NCBI RefSeq assembly: GCF_029960785.1
Contig: NZ_JASBQE010000048.1
Location: 27,848 to 91,847, forward strand
Length of the DNA: 64,000 bases
DNA from: Polyangium sp. 15x6
Lineage (GTDB): Bacteria; Myxococcota_A; Polyangia; Polyangiales; Polyangiaceae
Direction: 5' to 3'
The translations under genes and the position numbers were made by a program. Below, one piece after another: positions 8,166-16,401 of this stretch (the stretch's first letter is position 1; every line of letters starts with the position of its first letter). Below the pieces are notes generated by a model, which searched no databases, was not told the DNA's origin, and worked only from the letters and a program-made list of their open reading frames with translations.

Positions 8166-9149
8166 ATGGCGAAGAGCAGGACGGGGATCGACAGCAGCGC
8201 AGGCTCCCTGCCGGAGCCGACGACATGGGCGCGGGCCGTCGTTCTCGGGACGGGGATCCTCGGCGTGAGCCTGACGGAGCGCACGCTCTCCGCGAAGGCC
8301 CTGGAAGAGCTCGGGCGCAAGGTGCTGGAGGTCGTCCGCGCCATCCTGCCCGCGGCGCGCAAGCTCGTCGAGGCGCTCGAAGCGCGCGCGACCGAGCTCG
8401 GCATCGACCACGACTGTGACAGGCTGCGCACGGCCCGGAGCGCGCGCGCTCTCTGCGAGTCGCTCGCCGGCAAGACGCTGCGCGATGCGCGCGAGATCGT
8501 CGAGGCGCTCGCCGCCGCGCGGCTCGAGACGAGCTCGTCGGCGGTGCAGGCGAGCCTCGGCGCCGCGGACGACTCGATCGAGACGCTCGACGATCCGCTC
8601 GTGCTCGGCGTGCTCAAGCAACTCGCGGGGCGTGAGAAGGCGGATCTTTCGGCGTCCAAGTATCTGCGCGAGGCGCGCTCGATCCTGCGGCAGGACGAGA
8701 TGCGGAGGTCGCTCTCGGTGGAGCTCCGCATGGTGGCAGGCGCGGCGCAGGCGTATCTCCTGAGCGGGACGCCGAGCGCCGAAGGAGCCGCGTTGCACGG
8801 CCATGCCGAGGAAGGCGGGCTGCCGAAGAGCGCGGTGCTCGCGAGTGTGGTGGCGCCCGCGGACGTGCGCATCGAGGCCTCGCGCGCCGCGCCGACGCCG
8901 CCGAGCGCGACGCGGCCGCGGTCGGCCGGCACGAAGCGTATCTCGCTCACGCAGACGCTCGCCTCCGAGGGGGCCTTGCCGCTCACGCGGATCAGCGTGG
9001 AGCGGCGGGGATCGACGCCCGATCGGAAGACGGCGCGCGAGCTCCTGGCCGAGGCAGTGCGCGAGGCGGAGCAGAAGCTCGAAGCCTCGAAGGGGCCGGC
9101 GCTTCTCTCGGTGCTGGTCACGCTCGACATCAGCGACAAGGGCGCGTGA
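8166..9149 (+). CDS. Hypothetical alpha-helical protein of unknown function
   Basis: The 327-residue product is rich in Ala, Leu, Glu and Arg and mostly alpha-helical. It has no signal peptide, no recognisable catalytic motif, and a low-complexity hinge (about 235-255) before the C-terminal part. Two features argue that it is real. ATG at 8166 is preceded by GGAGAGG at good spacing, and a TATACT -10-like hexamer lies at 8142-8147. It converges with miaA, with only 4 bp between stop codons. Long frames on the opposite strand here lack credible starts and composition. I do not recognise a family. Confidence 0.7.
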   Translation: MAKSRTGIDSSAGSLPEPTTWARAVVLGTGILGVSLTERTLSAKALEELGRKVLEVVRAILPAARKLVEALEARATELGIDHDCDRLRTARSARALCESLAGKTLRDAREIVEALAAARLETSSSAVQASLGAADDSIETLDDPLVLGVLKQLAGREKADLSASKYLREARSILRQDEMRRSLSVELRMVAGAAQAYLLSGTPSAEGAALHGHAEEGGLPKSAVLASVVAPADVRIEASRAAPTPPSATRPRSAGTKRISLTQTLASEGALPLTRISVERRGSTPDRKTARELLAEAVREAEQKLEASKGPALLSVLVTLDISDKGA

Positions 9150-9153
9150 TCGC

Positions 9154-10131
9154 TCAGGCGTCGAGCGCGACGTAGAGGACGGGCTCGTCGCGGAGCCACG
9201 TGCGTTGCCGGCGCACGAAGACACGCGTCGCGCGGACGATCGTGTCTTCGAGCTCCTCGCGCCGGAGCTCGCCTTCGAGGAGCGCGCGGACCTGCTTGTA
9301 TCCGACCGAGCCCATGGGCCGCGCCGAAGCGTGGCCCGCGTCGAGGAGCGCGCGCACCTCGTCGATCCAGCCGGCTTCGAGCCACCTCGCGACGCGGGCG
9401 CGGATGCGCTCGTCGAGCGTCTCGCGCGGCCAGGCGACGCCGACGAGGCGCGCGTCGTGGCGCTTGTCGCGGAAGCCGTGCTCGGCGAACCACTCGCTCT
9501 GCGGCTTGCCCGAGAGCTCGTGGATCTCGAGCGCGCGGCTCACACGGACGAGATCGTTCGGCGCGAGCCGCGCGGCGCTCTCGGGGTCGACGGCGGCGAG
9601 CCGCGCATGCAGGGCCGCGCGCCCCTCGGCCTCGGCGATGGCCGCGTGGCGCGCGCGGATCGCGGGGTCGGCGGGGGGCGCGGGGGCGAGGCCGTAGACG
9701 AGCGATTTGATCCAGAGGAACGTCCCGCCGCAGACGATGGGCACGCGGCCGCGGCGCTTGACGTCCTCGATCGCGCGCTCGCCGAGCTCGGCGAAGGTCT
9801 GCGCGTCGAGGGGCACGAGCGGGTCGGCGATGTCGACGAGGTGGTGCGGTGCGCGCGCGCGCTCCTCGGCCGTGGGCTTGCCCGAGCCGACGTCGTAGCC
9901 GCGGTAGATCTGGACGCTGTCGGCGTTGATGATCTCGCCGCCGAAGCGCTCGGCGAGGCGGATCGCGAGCTCGGTTTTTCCGCTCGCGGTCGGGCCGACG
10001 ACGACGAGGAGCTCGCCCTCGCGCGGCGGCTCGATCGTGCGCCACGACGGGGCCGCGCGGGCGGGCTCGCGGGGCTCGTCGGCATCACCCGGGGGCGGGT
10101 CGTTTTGGGTGTCACGATCGTTCGGGCGCAT
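9154..10131 (-). CDS. miaA: tRNA dimethylallyltransferase
   Basis: The 325-residue protein is MiaA, which adds a dimethylallyl group to A37 of tRNAs that read UNN codons. Seen in the sequence are the P-loop GPTASGKT (46-53), the INADSVQIYRG block (68-78), VCGGTFLWIKSLVYG (133-147), and the C-terminal GSVGYKQ (274-280) with a Trp/Arg-rich tRNA-binding tail. ATG at 10131 gives a protein of normal family length plus about 35 extra N-terminal residues; the frame is open to 10692 but the upstream translation is shadow of the PAP2 gene on the other strand. Start context is divergent from that PAP2 gene, 40 bp away. Confidence 0.95.
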   Translation of the reverse strand: MRPNDRDTQNDPPPGDADEPREPARAAPSWRTIEPPREGELLVVVGPTASGKTELAIRLAERFGGEIINADSVQIYRGYDVGSGKPTAEERARAPHHLVDIADPLVPLDAQTFAELGERAIEDVKRRGRVPIVCGGTFLWIKSLVYGLAPAPPADPAIRARHAAIAEAEGRAALHARLAAVDPESAARLAPNDLVRVSRALEIHELSGKPQSEWFAEHGFRDKRHDARLVGVAWPRETLDERIRARVARWLEAGWIDEVRALLDAGHASARPMGSVGYKQVRALLEGELRREELEDTIVRATRVFVRRQRTWLRDEPVLYVALDA

Positions 10132-10171
10132 CGTTCGGGGCTCGCGAGGGGACTTCCTGTAGCATCTCCGG

Positions 10172-11029
10172 ATGTCCTCCATGACGCGCTTCCTGCTTTC
10201 GTTCGTGTTCGTCGCGTCCCTCGCCGCGCCGGGGGTGGCCTCGGCCGAGGAGCCTCCGCCCGGCCGGCCGATGATGCAGGTGAACCTGCCGATCGATCTC
10301 ACCGTGACGGCCGTGGGCGGCGCGGCGTGGATCACGACGGAGGTCCTGAAATCGAAGATCGCGCCGGCTTCGTGCCGGTGGTGCAGCCCGCCGGGGATCG
10401 ACGATTCGATCGCGAGGGCCGTCCACTGGAGCAATACGAAGACGGCGGCCCGGATCAGCGACGTCGGGCTGTACGGGCTCGCCCCGCTCGCGGCGTTCGG
10501 GTTCGACGCGGCGGTCGTGTACGCGACGGGCGGCACGCTCGCGGAGTGGGGGAAGGACGCGCTCGTCATTCTGGAGTCGATGGTCGTGGCCGCGGACCTA
10601 ACCCAGATCGTGAAGTTTTCCGTGGGGCGGGAGCGCCCGCTGCTCGAATACGGCTCCGTGGACCCGGACGAACGCGACAGCCGCGACAACAACTTGTCCT
10701 TTTTTTCCGGTCACACGTCGTTCACGTTCTCCGCGGCGGTCGCGAGCGGGACGGTGGCCACGCTGAAGGGATATCGCGCGGCGCCGTGGATCTGGGCCAC
10801 GGGGCTCACGATCGCGACGGCCACGGGGTATTTCCGCATGGCCGCGGACAAACATTATTTCACGGACGTGATGATCGGCGCGATCGTGGGATCGGCCGTC
10901 GGGTTCGTGGTGCCCTGGCTGCACCGGCCGACGACGAGCAAAGACGCAGCAGGGGCGCGGCTCTCGGGGATGATGGCGAGCCCGCTGCCCGGCGGCGGGC
11001 CGCTCGTGGGCTTCAGCGGGATCTGGTGA
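10172..11029 (+). CDS. Secreted or membrane PAP2-superfamily phosphatase
   Basis: The 285-residue protein has a Sec leader (cleavage near ASA-E, about residue 26) and hydrophobic helices. It carries the three PAP2 acid-phosphatase motifs: KFSVGRERP (Lys148-X6-Arg155-Pro156), FSGH (178-181) and R222-X5-H228-X3-D232. The family dephosphorylates lipid phosphates such as undecaprenyl pyrophosphate or phosphatidic acid at the outer face of the membrane. Substrate cannot be read from the sequence. It is convergent with the P450 gene; the two stop codons abut at 11029/11030. Confidence 0.88.
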   Translation: MSSMTRFLLSFVFVASLAAPGVASAEEPPPGRPMMQVNLPIDLTVTAVGGAAWITTEVLKSKIAPASCRWCSPPGIDDSIARAVHWSNTKTAARISDVGLYGLAPLAAFGFDAAVVYATGGTLAEWGKDALVILESMVVAADLTQIVKFSVGRERPLLEYGSVDPDERDSRDNNLSFFSGHTSFTFSAAVASGTVATLKGYRAAPWIWATGLTIATATGYFRMAADKHYFTDVMIGAIVGSAVGFVVPWLHRPTTSKDAAGARLSGMMASPLPGGGPLVGFSGIW

Positions 11030-12475
11030 TCAGTTCGCGGCGCGCCTCGCGCGGACGCGGAGGAGGACGGGTTTTTCGGGCCGGAGGGCCGCGGCGTAAT
11101 CGGGGCCGATCGGCGCGTCGCTCACGGGCTCGAAATCGAAGCGCTGGGCGATCTGCGCGAGCAAGAGCTCGGCTTCGAGCGTGGCGAAGGTCGCGCCGAT
11201 GCAGATGCGCGGGCCAGCGCCGAACGGCATGTAGGCGCCGCGCGGCCGCTTCGCCTCGTTCTCCGGGGAGAAGCGCGTCGGATCGAATCGTTCCGGTTCG
11301 GGGAAGATCGCCTCGCGCCGGTGGATCGCGTGGATCGGGACGATGATCGACGTCAGCTTGGGCAGGTGGAATCCGCCGACCTCCACGTCCTCGATGGCGA
11401 CACGATCGACGGCGAAGGCCGGCGGGTAAAACCGCAGCGCTTCCCGGAAGACGCCGCGCGTGTATTCGAGCCGGGGCGCGTCCGCGGCGGTCGGGGTTTT
11501 TCCGGACAGGCCATCGACCTCCTGCTTCCAGCGACGTTTGACCTCGGGATGACGCGCCAGGAAGTAGAGGCACCAGGTCGTCGACGTCGCCGTCGTCTCG
11601 TGGCCGGCGATGAACAGCGTCATGGCCTCGTCGCGCACCTGGCGATCGGTCATGAACGAGCCGTCGTCCTCGTCGCGGGCCGCGAGCAGACGCGAGAGCA
11701 GGTCGGGCCGGTCACCGCCTTTCTGCCGGCGATCGGTGATCATGCGTTGAATGCGATCGTCGAGGGTCCGGACCGCGGCGAAGAGCTTGCGCCGCTCGGC
11801 CGTGGGCACGGGGACGGGCTGGCTCAGGGCCTCGACGGTGGCTTCGCGGGCGCGTTCGAGCGGCGCGGGGAGGTTTGGTAGCTGGAGCAGGAGCTGGACC
11901 AGCGTCGCGCGCACGACGATCGAGACGCTGCCGGTCTGGTCGCCGAGGTAATTGAACATCGTCCGGACCGCGTCGCTGATCTCGTCGGATTCGTCGAGCG
12001 TGTCGGCGTCGAAGAGGACCCTGGCCGCGACGCCCATGGTGATACGCGTCATCTCGCGCCCGGCGTCGATGATCTCGCCGTCCTTCCAGTCGTCGAGGCA
12101 ACGCGTGATGACGTCGTTCATCATCGGCGCATATCCGTCGATGGCGCGCGGGTGGAAGAGGGGCGCCATGAGCTTGCGTTGCTTGCGCCACGGCTCGCCC
12201 TCGCTCGTGAAGAGGCCACGGCCGGCGAAGGGGTAAAACATGATCTTCGTGGCGATGCTCTTCTCGAAGCTCTTCTGCTTTTCCACGAGCGCCTCGTGCG
12301 CGAGCTCGGGCGAGCAGAGGACGACGAGCGGGAAGTTGAAGAATCGAATCTGCCCGACGTCGCCGAGCTCGCGCGCGAGGCGCAGGAAGATCGCGGCCTG
12401 CGTGGTCCGGAACTCCTTCGCGTGGCCGGAAAACGTTTGTCCCGACAGGACCGGGATGTCTTCGACGGTCTTCAT
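11030..12475 (-). CDS. Cytochrome P450
   Basis: The 481-residue protein has the oxygen-binding I-helix motif AGHETTAT (290-297), the K-helix EALR (Glu345-Arg348), the meander ERFDPTRF (395-402) and the heme loop FGAGPRICIG with Cys425 as the thiolate ligand. The WRKQRKLMAP C-helix is also clear. It resembles the soluble bacterial P450s closest to the CYP4/CYP102 fatty-acid branch; the substrate is not determinable. No ferredoxin or reductase gene is adjacent. ATG at 12475 was preferred over the open frame to 12691, which enters the intergenic region. Confidence 0.93.
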   Translation of the reverse strand: MKTVEDIPVLSGQTFSGHAKEFRTTQAAIFLRLARELGDVGQIRFFNFPLVVLCSPELAHEALVEKQKSFEKSIATKIMFYPFAGRGLFTSEGEPWRKQRKLMAPLFHPRAIDGYAPMMNDVITRCLDDWKDGEIIDAGREMTRITMGVAARVLFDADTLDESDEISDAVRTMFNYLGDQTGSVSIVVRATLVQLLLQLPNLPAPLERAREATVEALSQPVPVPTAERRKLFAAVRTLDDRIQRMITDRRQKGGDRPDLLSRLLAARDEDDGSFMTDRQVRDEAMTLFIAGHETTATSTTWCLYFLARHPEVKRRWKQEVDGLSGKTPTAADAPRLEYTRGVFREALRFYPPAFAVDRVAIEDVEVGGFHLPKLTSIIVPIHAIHRREAIFPEPERFDPTRFSPENEAKRPRGAYMPFGAGPRICIGATFATLEAELLLAQIAQRFDFEPVSDAPIGPDYAAALRPEKPVLLRVRARRAAN

Positions 12476-12553
12476 GGTCCTCCCTCCGAGCGCGCCGCGG
12501 CGCGGGGCGGCCGTACGCCCCCGCGCGCTCTCCCGCCCGCACCGGCGGTAGGA

Positions 12554-12568
12554 GCGCCTCCGAGGCGC
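12554..12568 (-). terminator. Palindromic hairpin after the AMIN-like lipoprotein gene
   Basis: GCGCCTC-C-GAGGCGC is a perfect inverted repeat beginning 1-2 bp after the stop of the upstream gene on the minus strand. There is no T-run, so it may end or stabilise the transcript rather than act as a classical intrinsic terminator. Confidence 0.35.
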
Positions 12569-12569
12569 G

Positions 12570-13259
12570 TCAAGGGGCGCGGCCGTGTTTGACGTCGACG
12601 ACGAGCCGCGGAGGATCCCGGAGCTCGAGCACGCGATATCGATTCGGCGAGCCGACGCCGAGCACCCAGGTGAGCTCACCCTCGAAATCACACGTGGGCG
12701 TGAGCTCGAGCAAGACGGGCAGCTTCGGGCGTTGCTCGACCGGGCTCAGCGTCGAGCGGCCCGTGTCGTCGTGCGCCCGCGCCGGCGTCATCCGGACCCG
12801 GAGCCGGCCTTCGCCGGCGATCGTCACGGGGTCGCCCGTGCCGCAGCGGCGGACGGGTTTGTCGATGTACTCCACGCGGTAGCCGGGCAATGCGCCCGAA
12901 AACTCGAATACGGTCCGATCGAATCCCGCGTGACGGCCCGCCCGGACCGAGCGCAGCTCGACCGTGTGGACCTCGGGGATCTTCTTTTCGACGGCCGCGG
13001 TCGTCCCCTCGAACGCTTCCGGCGCGGTGTCCCCGGGCTCCTTCGTCCCCTGCGTCGGCGCGGCAGGCTTCGTCGTGGGCGCCGCCGGCTCTGGGGCGGT
13101 CTTCGCGGGTGGTGCGGCGGGCGGCTCGGCCGCGCTCGTCGCCGTCGTCGTCGCCGTCGTCGCCGTGCCTTCGGCGGGCGTTTTCGTGGCGTCGGGCGCG
13201 GCGTCGCGGCAGGCGAAGAGCATCGGGCTGGCGAGGAGGAGCAGGAAGGACGTACGCAT
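12570..13259 (-). CDS. Lipoprotein with AMIN-like C-terminal domain
   Basis: The 229-residue protein has a lipoprotein leader ending LFAC (Cys17 region). A Thr/Ala/Pro-rich linker runs to about residue 95. A compact C-terminal domain then contains VELRSVRAGRHAGFDRTVFEF, RLRVRMTPARAH and PRLVVDVKH. This pattern matches the AMIN-like beta domain found in bacterial lipoproteins and related to peptidoglycan-binding AMIN domains. A role at the cell envelope is likely, but no enzymatic motif is seen. ATG at 13259 was chosen at the signal peptide. It lies 94 bp upstream of the P450 gene on the same strand. Confidence 0.75.
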   Translation of the reverse strand: MRTSFLLLLASPMLFACRDAAPDATKTPAEGTATTATTTATSAAEPPAAPPAKTAPEPAAPTTKPAAPTQGTKEPGDTAPEAFEGTTAAVEKKIPEVHTVELRSVRAGRHAGFDRTVFEFSGALPGYRVEYIDKPVRRCGTGDPVTIAGEGRLRVRMTPARAHDDTGRSTLSPVEQRPKLPVLLELTPTCDFEGELTWVLGVGSPNRYRVLELRDPPRLVVDVKHGRAP

Positions 13260-13441
13260 GGGGCTTGTTTCGTGTCCGTTCGGCGCAACGGGCCTCGGCG
13301 CAAGGGCCTTCGGGTGCGAGGCGCGGACGACGTCGGCGGCCCGATTACAATGGGGGCGCCCGTACGTCAACGGGGCTTGACACGGTCGCGGCGAGCGGCT
13401 CATCCTGTGCCGGTGGGCACAGCGCCCGCAATCGGGATTGC

Positions 13442-13903
13442 ATGGCGCTATCGAATACGGACTGGGAGGCGTTCGGGGAGCACGTCTATCGCTTCGAGGC
13501 GCCGGACATCGTGCACATCCGGAACGTCGGCGACGTCGCCGTGGAAGACATGCGGCGTATGTTCGAGCTGATCCAAACGGGGGTCGCGCACGTGGGTGGG
13601 CCGGTCTTCTGGCTCGCGGGCATCGCGCGGATGGGGCACGTACACGCCGAGGCGCGCAAGCTCGCGATCGAATCCGATACGGCCAGAAACCTGCAGGGCA
13701 CGGCGATCTACGGCGGCAACTTCCAGCAGCGCGCGATCTCGAACCTCGCGATCAAGGCCGCCCGCTTGCTCCGACCCGCGCGCGCCTCGACCCCGTTCAA
13801 GTTCATCGCCACCGAGTCGGAAGCGCGGGCCTACATCGAGGCGATACGACGCGGCGCGCAGGGCGTGATGTCGCGCGGCTCCCGTCCCCCGCCATTGAAT
13901 TGA
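13442..13903 (+). CDS. STAS/SEC14-like domain protein
   Basis: The 153-residue soluble protein resembles the small STAS/SEC14 (SpoIIAA-like) proteins common in myxobacteria. Features are an N-terminal strand VYRFEAPDIVHIRNVG, a central helix-strand unit PVFWLAGIARMGHVHAEARK, and a C-terminal FKFIATESEARAYIEAIRR. Such proteins are thought to act as regulatory partners in anti-anti-sigma-like or stressosome-like networks. No phosphorylatable DSxG motif of classical SpoIIAA is evident. A perfect TTGACA lies at 13377-13382 with only a weak -10 match. It precedes a PAS-STAS gene by 61 bp on the same strand, which supports a joint signalling role. Confidence 0.75.
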   Translation: MALSNTDWEAFGEHVYRFEAPDIVHIRNVGDVAVEDMRRMFELIQTGVAHVGGPVFWLAGIARMGHVHAEARKLAIESDTARNLQGTAIYGGNFQQRAISNLAIKAARLLRPARASTPFKFIATESEARAYIEAIRRGAQGVMSRGSRPPPLN

Positions 13904-13964
13904 CGTCGCGTGCGTCCACACGATAACGTTTTGAACGCCAAAAAACGGCCCTTGCGATCGGGAC

Positions 13965-14849
13965 GTGCGCGGTGGTACTCGTCATACCGTGACCCAGAAG
14001 TCCCTCGACGGTGCGCTCACGCAGACGCGTATCGAGCGTCTCCTCAACGCAAGTCGCGTGGTTCTCTATGCGGGCACGCTCGACTTCGTGTGCACGTACA
14101 TCAGCGACAACGTTCGCTCGCAATTCGGATATCAGCCGGAAGAATTCCTGCGTGATCCGGCGTTCTGGACCGATCGGATCCACCCCGACGACGCGCCCCA
14201 GCTGCTCGCCGACCTCGCGGGGAGCTTCGAGCACGGACACCAGACGCACGAATACCGTTTCCGCCACGGAAACGGTCAATGGCTGTGGGTGTACGACGAG
14301 ATCGTGCTCGTGAAGGACGACGAGGGGCGGCCCGTCGAGTTCGTCGGCTCGTGGCAGGACGTGAGCGAACGCAAGGAGGCCGAGCGGCTCATCCAGGAGC
14401 AGGCCGCGGCGCTCGCGCAGTTCTCGACGCCGCTCGTCCCGATCACGGACGACGTGCTCGTGATGCCGCTCGTCGGGTCGCTCGATACACGCCGCGCCGA
14501 GCAGGTGATCGGGACGCTCCTCGACGGCGTCGGCCGGACGCAGGCGCGCGTCGCCATCCTGGACATCACGGGCGTCGCGGTGGTGGACACGCAGGTCGCC
14601 GATGCCCTCTTGCGCGCGGCGAGGGCGGTGTCGCTGCTCGGGGCGCAGGTCGTGATCACCGGCATTCGCTCGGAGGTCGCGCAGACTCTGGTGCAGCTCG
14701 GCGCCAACATGGGCGACGTGGTCACGCGCGCGACGCTGCAAGCGGGCGTCGCCTACGCCATGCGCGGGAGGGCCTGGGCCGGCACGGAGGCGCCTTCGGG
14801 CGAGCGCCCCCGTTCGATGCGTGCGAAAAATCCCCCCCCGGGGATGTGA
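13965..14849 (+). CDS. RsbR-like PAS-STAS stressosome-type regulator
   Basis: The 294-residue protein has an N-terminal PAS/PAC domain (about 28-140; YRFRHGNGQWLWVYDEIVLV and ending VGSWQDVSERKEAE), a short coiled linker, then a STAS domain (about 155-270) of the RsbR type: VLVMPLVGSLDTRRA and LDITGVAVVDTQVA. Thr175 and Thr209 sit where Bacillus RsbR is phosphorylated (Thr171 and Thr205), so phospho-regulation is plausible. No partner RsbT-type kinase or RsbS is adjacent. Start is uncertain: GTG at 13965 or GTG at 13989, neither with an ideal ribosome site. Confidence 0.82.
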   Translation: MRGGTRHTVTQKSLDGALTQTRIERLLNASRVVLYAGTLDFVCTYISDNVRSQFGYQPEEFLRDPAFWTDRIHPDDAPQLLADLAGSFEHGHQTHEYRFRHGNGQWLWVYDEIVLVKDDEGRPVEFVGSWQDVSERKEAERLIQEQAAALAQFSTPLVPITDDVLVMPLVGSLDTRRAEQVIGTLLDGVGRTQARVAILDITGVAVVDTQVADALLRAARAVSLLGAQVVITGIRSEVAQTLVQLGANMGDVVTRATLQAGVAYAMRGRAWAGTEAPSGERPRSMRAKNPPPGM

Positions 14850-14859
14850 AGGATGTGGA

Positions 14860-15096
14860 TCAGTACCGGCGTCCGGGGCGGCCCCGATCCTCGAGGAGGC
14901 GCGCCGGATCGGGCGCGTCCAGGGCGGACGCGCTCGACGTCTGCACGCTCCCCGCAGCGGAATGCCGGTTCGAGTCCACGATCCACGAGGCAACGCCGAG
15001 CAGCACGGCGCTGAGGAGCACGAAAGCAGCGATGGCTGCCACGATCATGGGCATGCGGATACGAACGCCGTCGAAATGATGCATCGCGAGCGTCAC
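14860..15096 (-). CDS. Small single-pass membrane protein
   Basis: The 78-residue product has one strong transmembrane helix (about 17-40, MIVAAIAAFVLLSAVLLGVA) and a short hydrophilic tail of Ser, Ala, Asp and Arg residues. GTG at 15096 is preceded by a perfect AGGAGG (15102-15107 on the other strand) with a 5 nt spacer, which is strong evidence for translation. No family is recognised. It converges with the PAS-STAS gene, 10 bp between stops. The 227 bp upstream to 15323 contains no credible gene. Confidence 0.6.
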   Translation of the reverse strand: MTLAMHHFDGVRIRMPMIVAAIAAFVLLSAVLLGVASWIVDSNRHSAAGSVQTSSASALDAPDPARLLEDRGRPGRRY

Positions 15097-15323
15097 GAGG
15101 ACCTCCTGATGTGAGGGCGGATCGAAAAAAAGAAGCGGCGGGGGCGCTCTCCGCGCCTCTCACCCGGCCCCCCTCGATGATCCGCCGTTGGGTCACGCCG
15201 CGCGTCGCCGAGCAGCGTGTTGTTCTTCGTTGGAACGGCGCACAGATTACCGCAGGCGCCCGCGATTTCCAGCGAAATGCGGTCCTGGATCGGACAGGAA
15301 ATGTCCGAGTGCGAGGATGTGGT

Positions 15324-15845
15324 TTACTTGATCGTGTTGTGGCGCCGGAGGCGGAGGAGATCCGGCAGGAGGAGCGCGAACATCGCGGTCCGGCGCGTGC
15401 GCAGGGTGAGCCCCTCGACGCGCAGGGGCGTCTTCGAGCCGGCGACGCGGCCCTCGGCGTCGAAGTGTAGCACCTCGGGTTCGACCTCCGGGAGACGGAA
15501 CGTCGCCGTCCCGCCTTCGTCGATGAACAGCGTCCCTGAGGGCGTCGGGACGGTACCGTCGGGGCTCAAACGAATTTCGAGGGTGCCGCCGAGATCGACG
15601 AAGACACCATTGGAATGAAGGATGCCGAGCGCCTCGCCGCGCTCCACGAGCAAGCCGTTGCGGTGGAGGACGACGACCGGCTCGTCCCCGCGCAGCACAC
15701 GGAGATCCGCGAGCAGGAGCAGGTCTTCCGGAGGGGCGTCGCGAGCGGGTTGCGGGCTCTCTGCGGCGCGCGCAGGCGGCGGCGCGGGGGCGCAGCCACC
15801 CGCGAGCACGAGCGCGGCGAGGAGGAGAACCCGATCGAGCTTCAC
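15324..15845 (-). CDS. Lipoprotein, possible FHA-like or beta-rich fold, unknown function
   Basis: The 173-residue product starts with GTG overlapping the stop of the upstream lipoprotein gene. It has a lipoprotein leader ending LAGGC (about Cys18). The mature part is beta-rich (LLLLADLRVLRGDEPVVVLH, GTLEIRLSPDG, GTLFIDEGGTATFRLPE) and ends in a basic Leu/Arg-rich tail. No catalytic motif is visible and I do not recognise a family. Translational coupling indicates it works with the Cys-rich lipoprotein upstream. Confidence 0.6.
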   Translation of the reverse strand: MKLDRVLLLAALVLAGGCAPAPPPARAAESPQPARDAPPEDLLLLADLRVLRGDEPVVVLHRNGLLVERGEALGILHSNGVFVDLGGTLEIRLSPDGTVPTPSGTLFIDEGGTATFRLPEVEPEVLHFDAEGRVAGSKTPLRVEGLTLRTRRTAMFALLLPDLLRLRRHNTIK

Positions 15846-16276
15846 GGACAAACCACGTTCGGGATGTAATGGACGTGGTAACAACACTCGTCGTCCTGCG
15901 GCGGCAAATCGCAGACGACCTGGCGGAACGCGGGCTGGTTGCAGCAGGCCGTGGGGTTCGTCTCGGCGCACATGCCGGCCGCGTCGGCGAGCGTCGTGAG
16001 CAGGCCGAGGGTCGAGCCCGCAGGGGGGCAGAAGTCGCCGCCGCCCATGGAGACGCACACGGCGATGATCTTACCGACGTTGGGCTCCTCGCCGCACTCC
16101 AGGCCACCGGTGCCGCCCGCGCCGCCGGTGCCGCCGGTGCCGCCGCCGCCGGTTTCGCCTTCGGCATCGACGACGACCTTGGCGCCGCAAGCCGCGCCGA
16201 ACAGGGTGAGTGCCGCGAGCACGGCGGCGCGGGCGAGGGGATGCGAGGAAAGGAAGTGGAAACGTCGTTCGAGCAT
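15842..16276 (-). CDS. Cys-rich lipoprotein with Gly-rich tether
   Basis: The 144-residue protein has a lipoprotein leader ending FGAAC (about Cys30), a GGGGTGGTGGAGGTGG tether, and a compact C-terminal domain with about nine cysteines in CxxE-, ACC- and ECCYH-like contexts, suggesting a disulfide-stabilised surface domain. ATG at 16276 begins the leader. It overlaps the next gene by 4 bp. Function is unknown; the design is common among myxobacterial surface lipoproteins. Confidence 0.65.
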   Translation of the reverse strand: MLERRFHFLSSHPLARAAVLAALTLFGAACGAKVVVDAEGETGGGGTGGTGGAGGTGGLECGEEPNVGKIIAVCVSMGGGDFCPPAGSTLGLLTTLADAAGMCAETNPTACCNQPAFRQVVCDLPPQDDECCYHVHYIPNVVCP

Positions 16277-16313
16277 GAGGGGCTCCAAGCTGTGCGTCGG
16301 ATGGGGGGTTACT

Positions 16314-16354
16314 GTACACACGGTCCTGACAAGTCCAGCGCTCCGTGTACGATG
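16314..16354 (+). promoter_or_regulatory. Candidate promoter with flanking inverted repeat for the frameshifted kinase gene
   Basis: CTGACA (16326-16331) and TACGAT (16348-16353) match -35 and -10 boxes at 5/6 and 4/6 with a 16 bp spacer. An inverted repeat, GTACAC (16314-16319) and GTGTAC (16345-16350), brackets the -35 box and overlaps the -10 box, a typical position for an operator. It lies in the divergent gap between a lipoprotein gene and the kinase gene (ATG 16402). Confidence 0.4.
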
Positions 16355-16401
16355 CCTGTCGTGGTCTCGCCTTGGCCGTGCGGCCTGCGGAGGAGCGGCG
16401 G

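Noticed and set aside
8043..9224. Minus-strand frame of 393 codons opposite the hypothetical gene
   Set aside because: Arg/Glu-rich shadow; the plus-strand frame has a good SD, start and composition.
13377..13405. TTGACA as a full promoter for the STAS/SEC14 gene
   Set aside because: The -35 is perfect but no acceptable -10 lies 16-18 bp away, so it is only mentioned under the gene.
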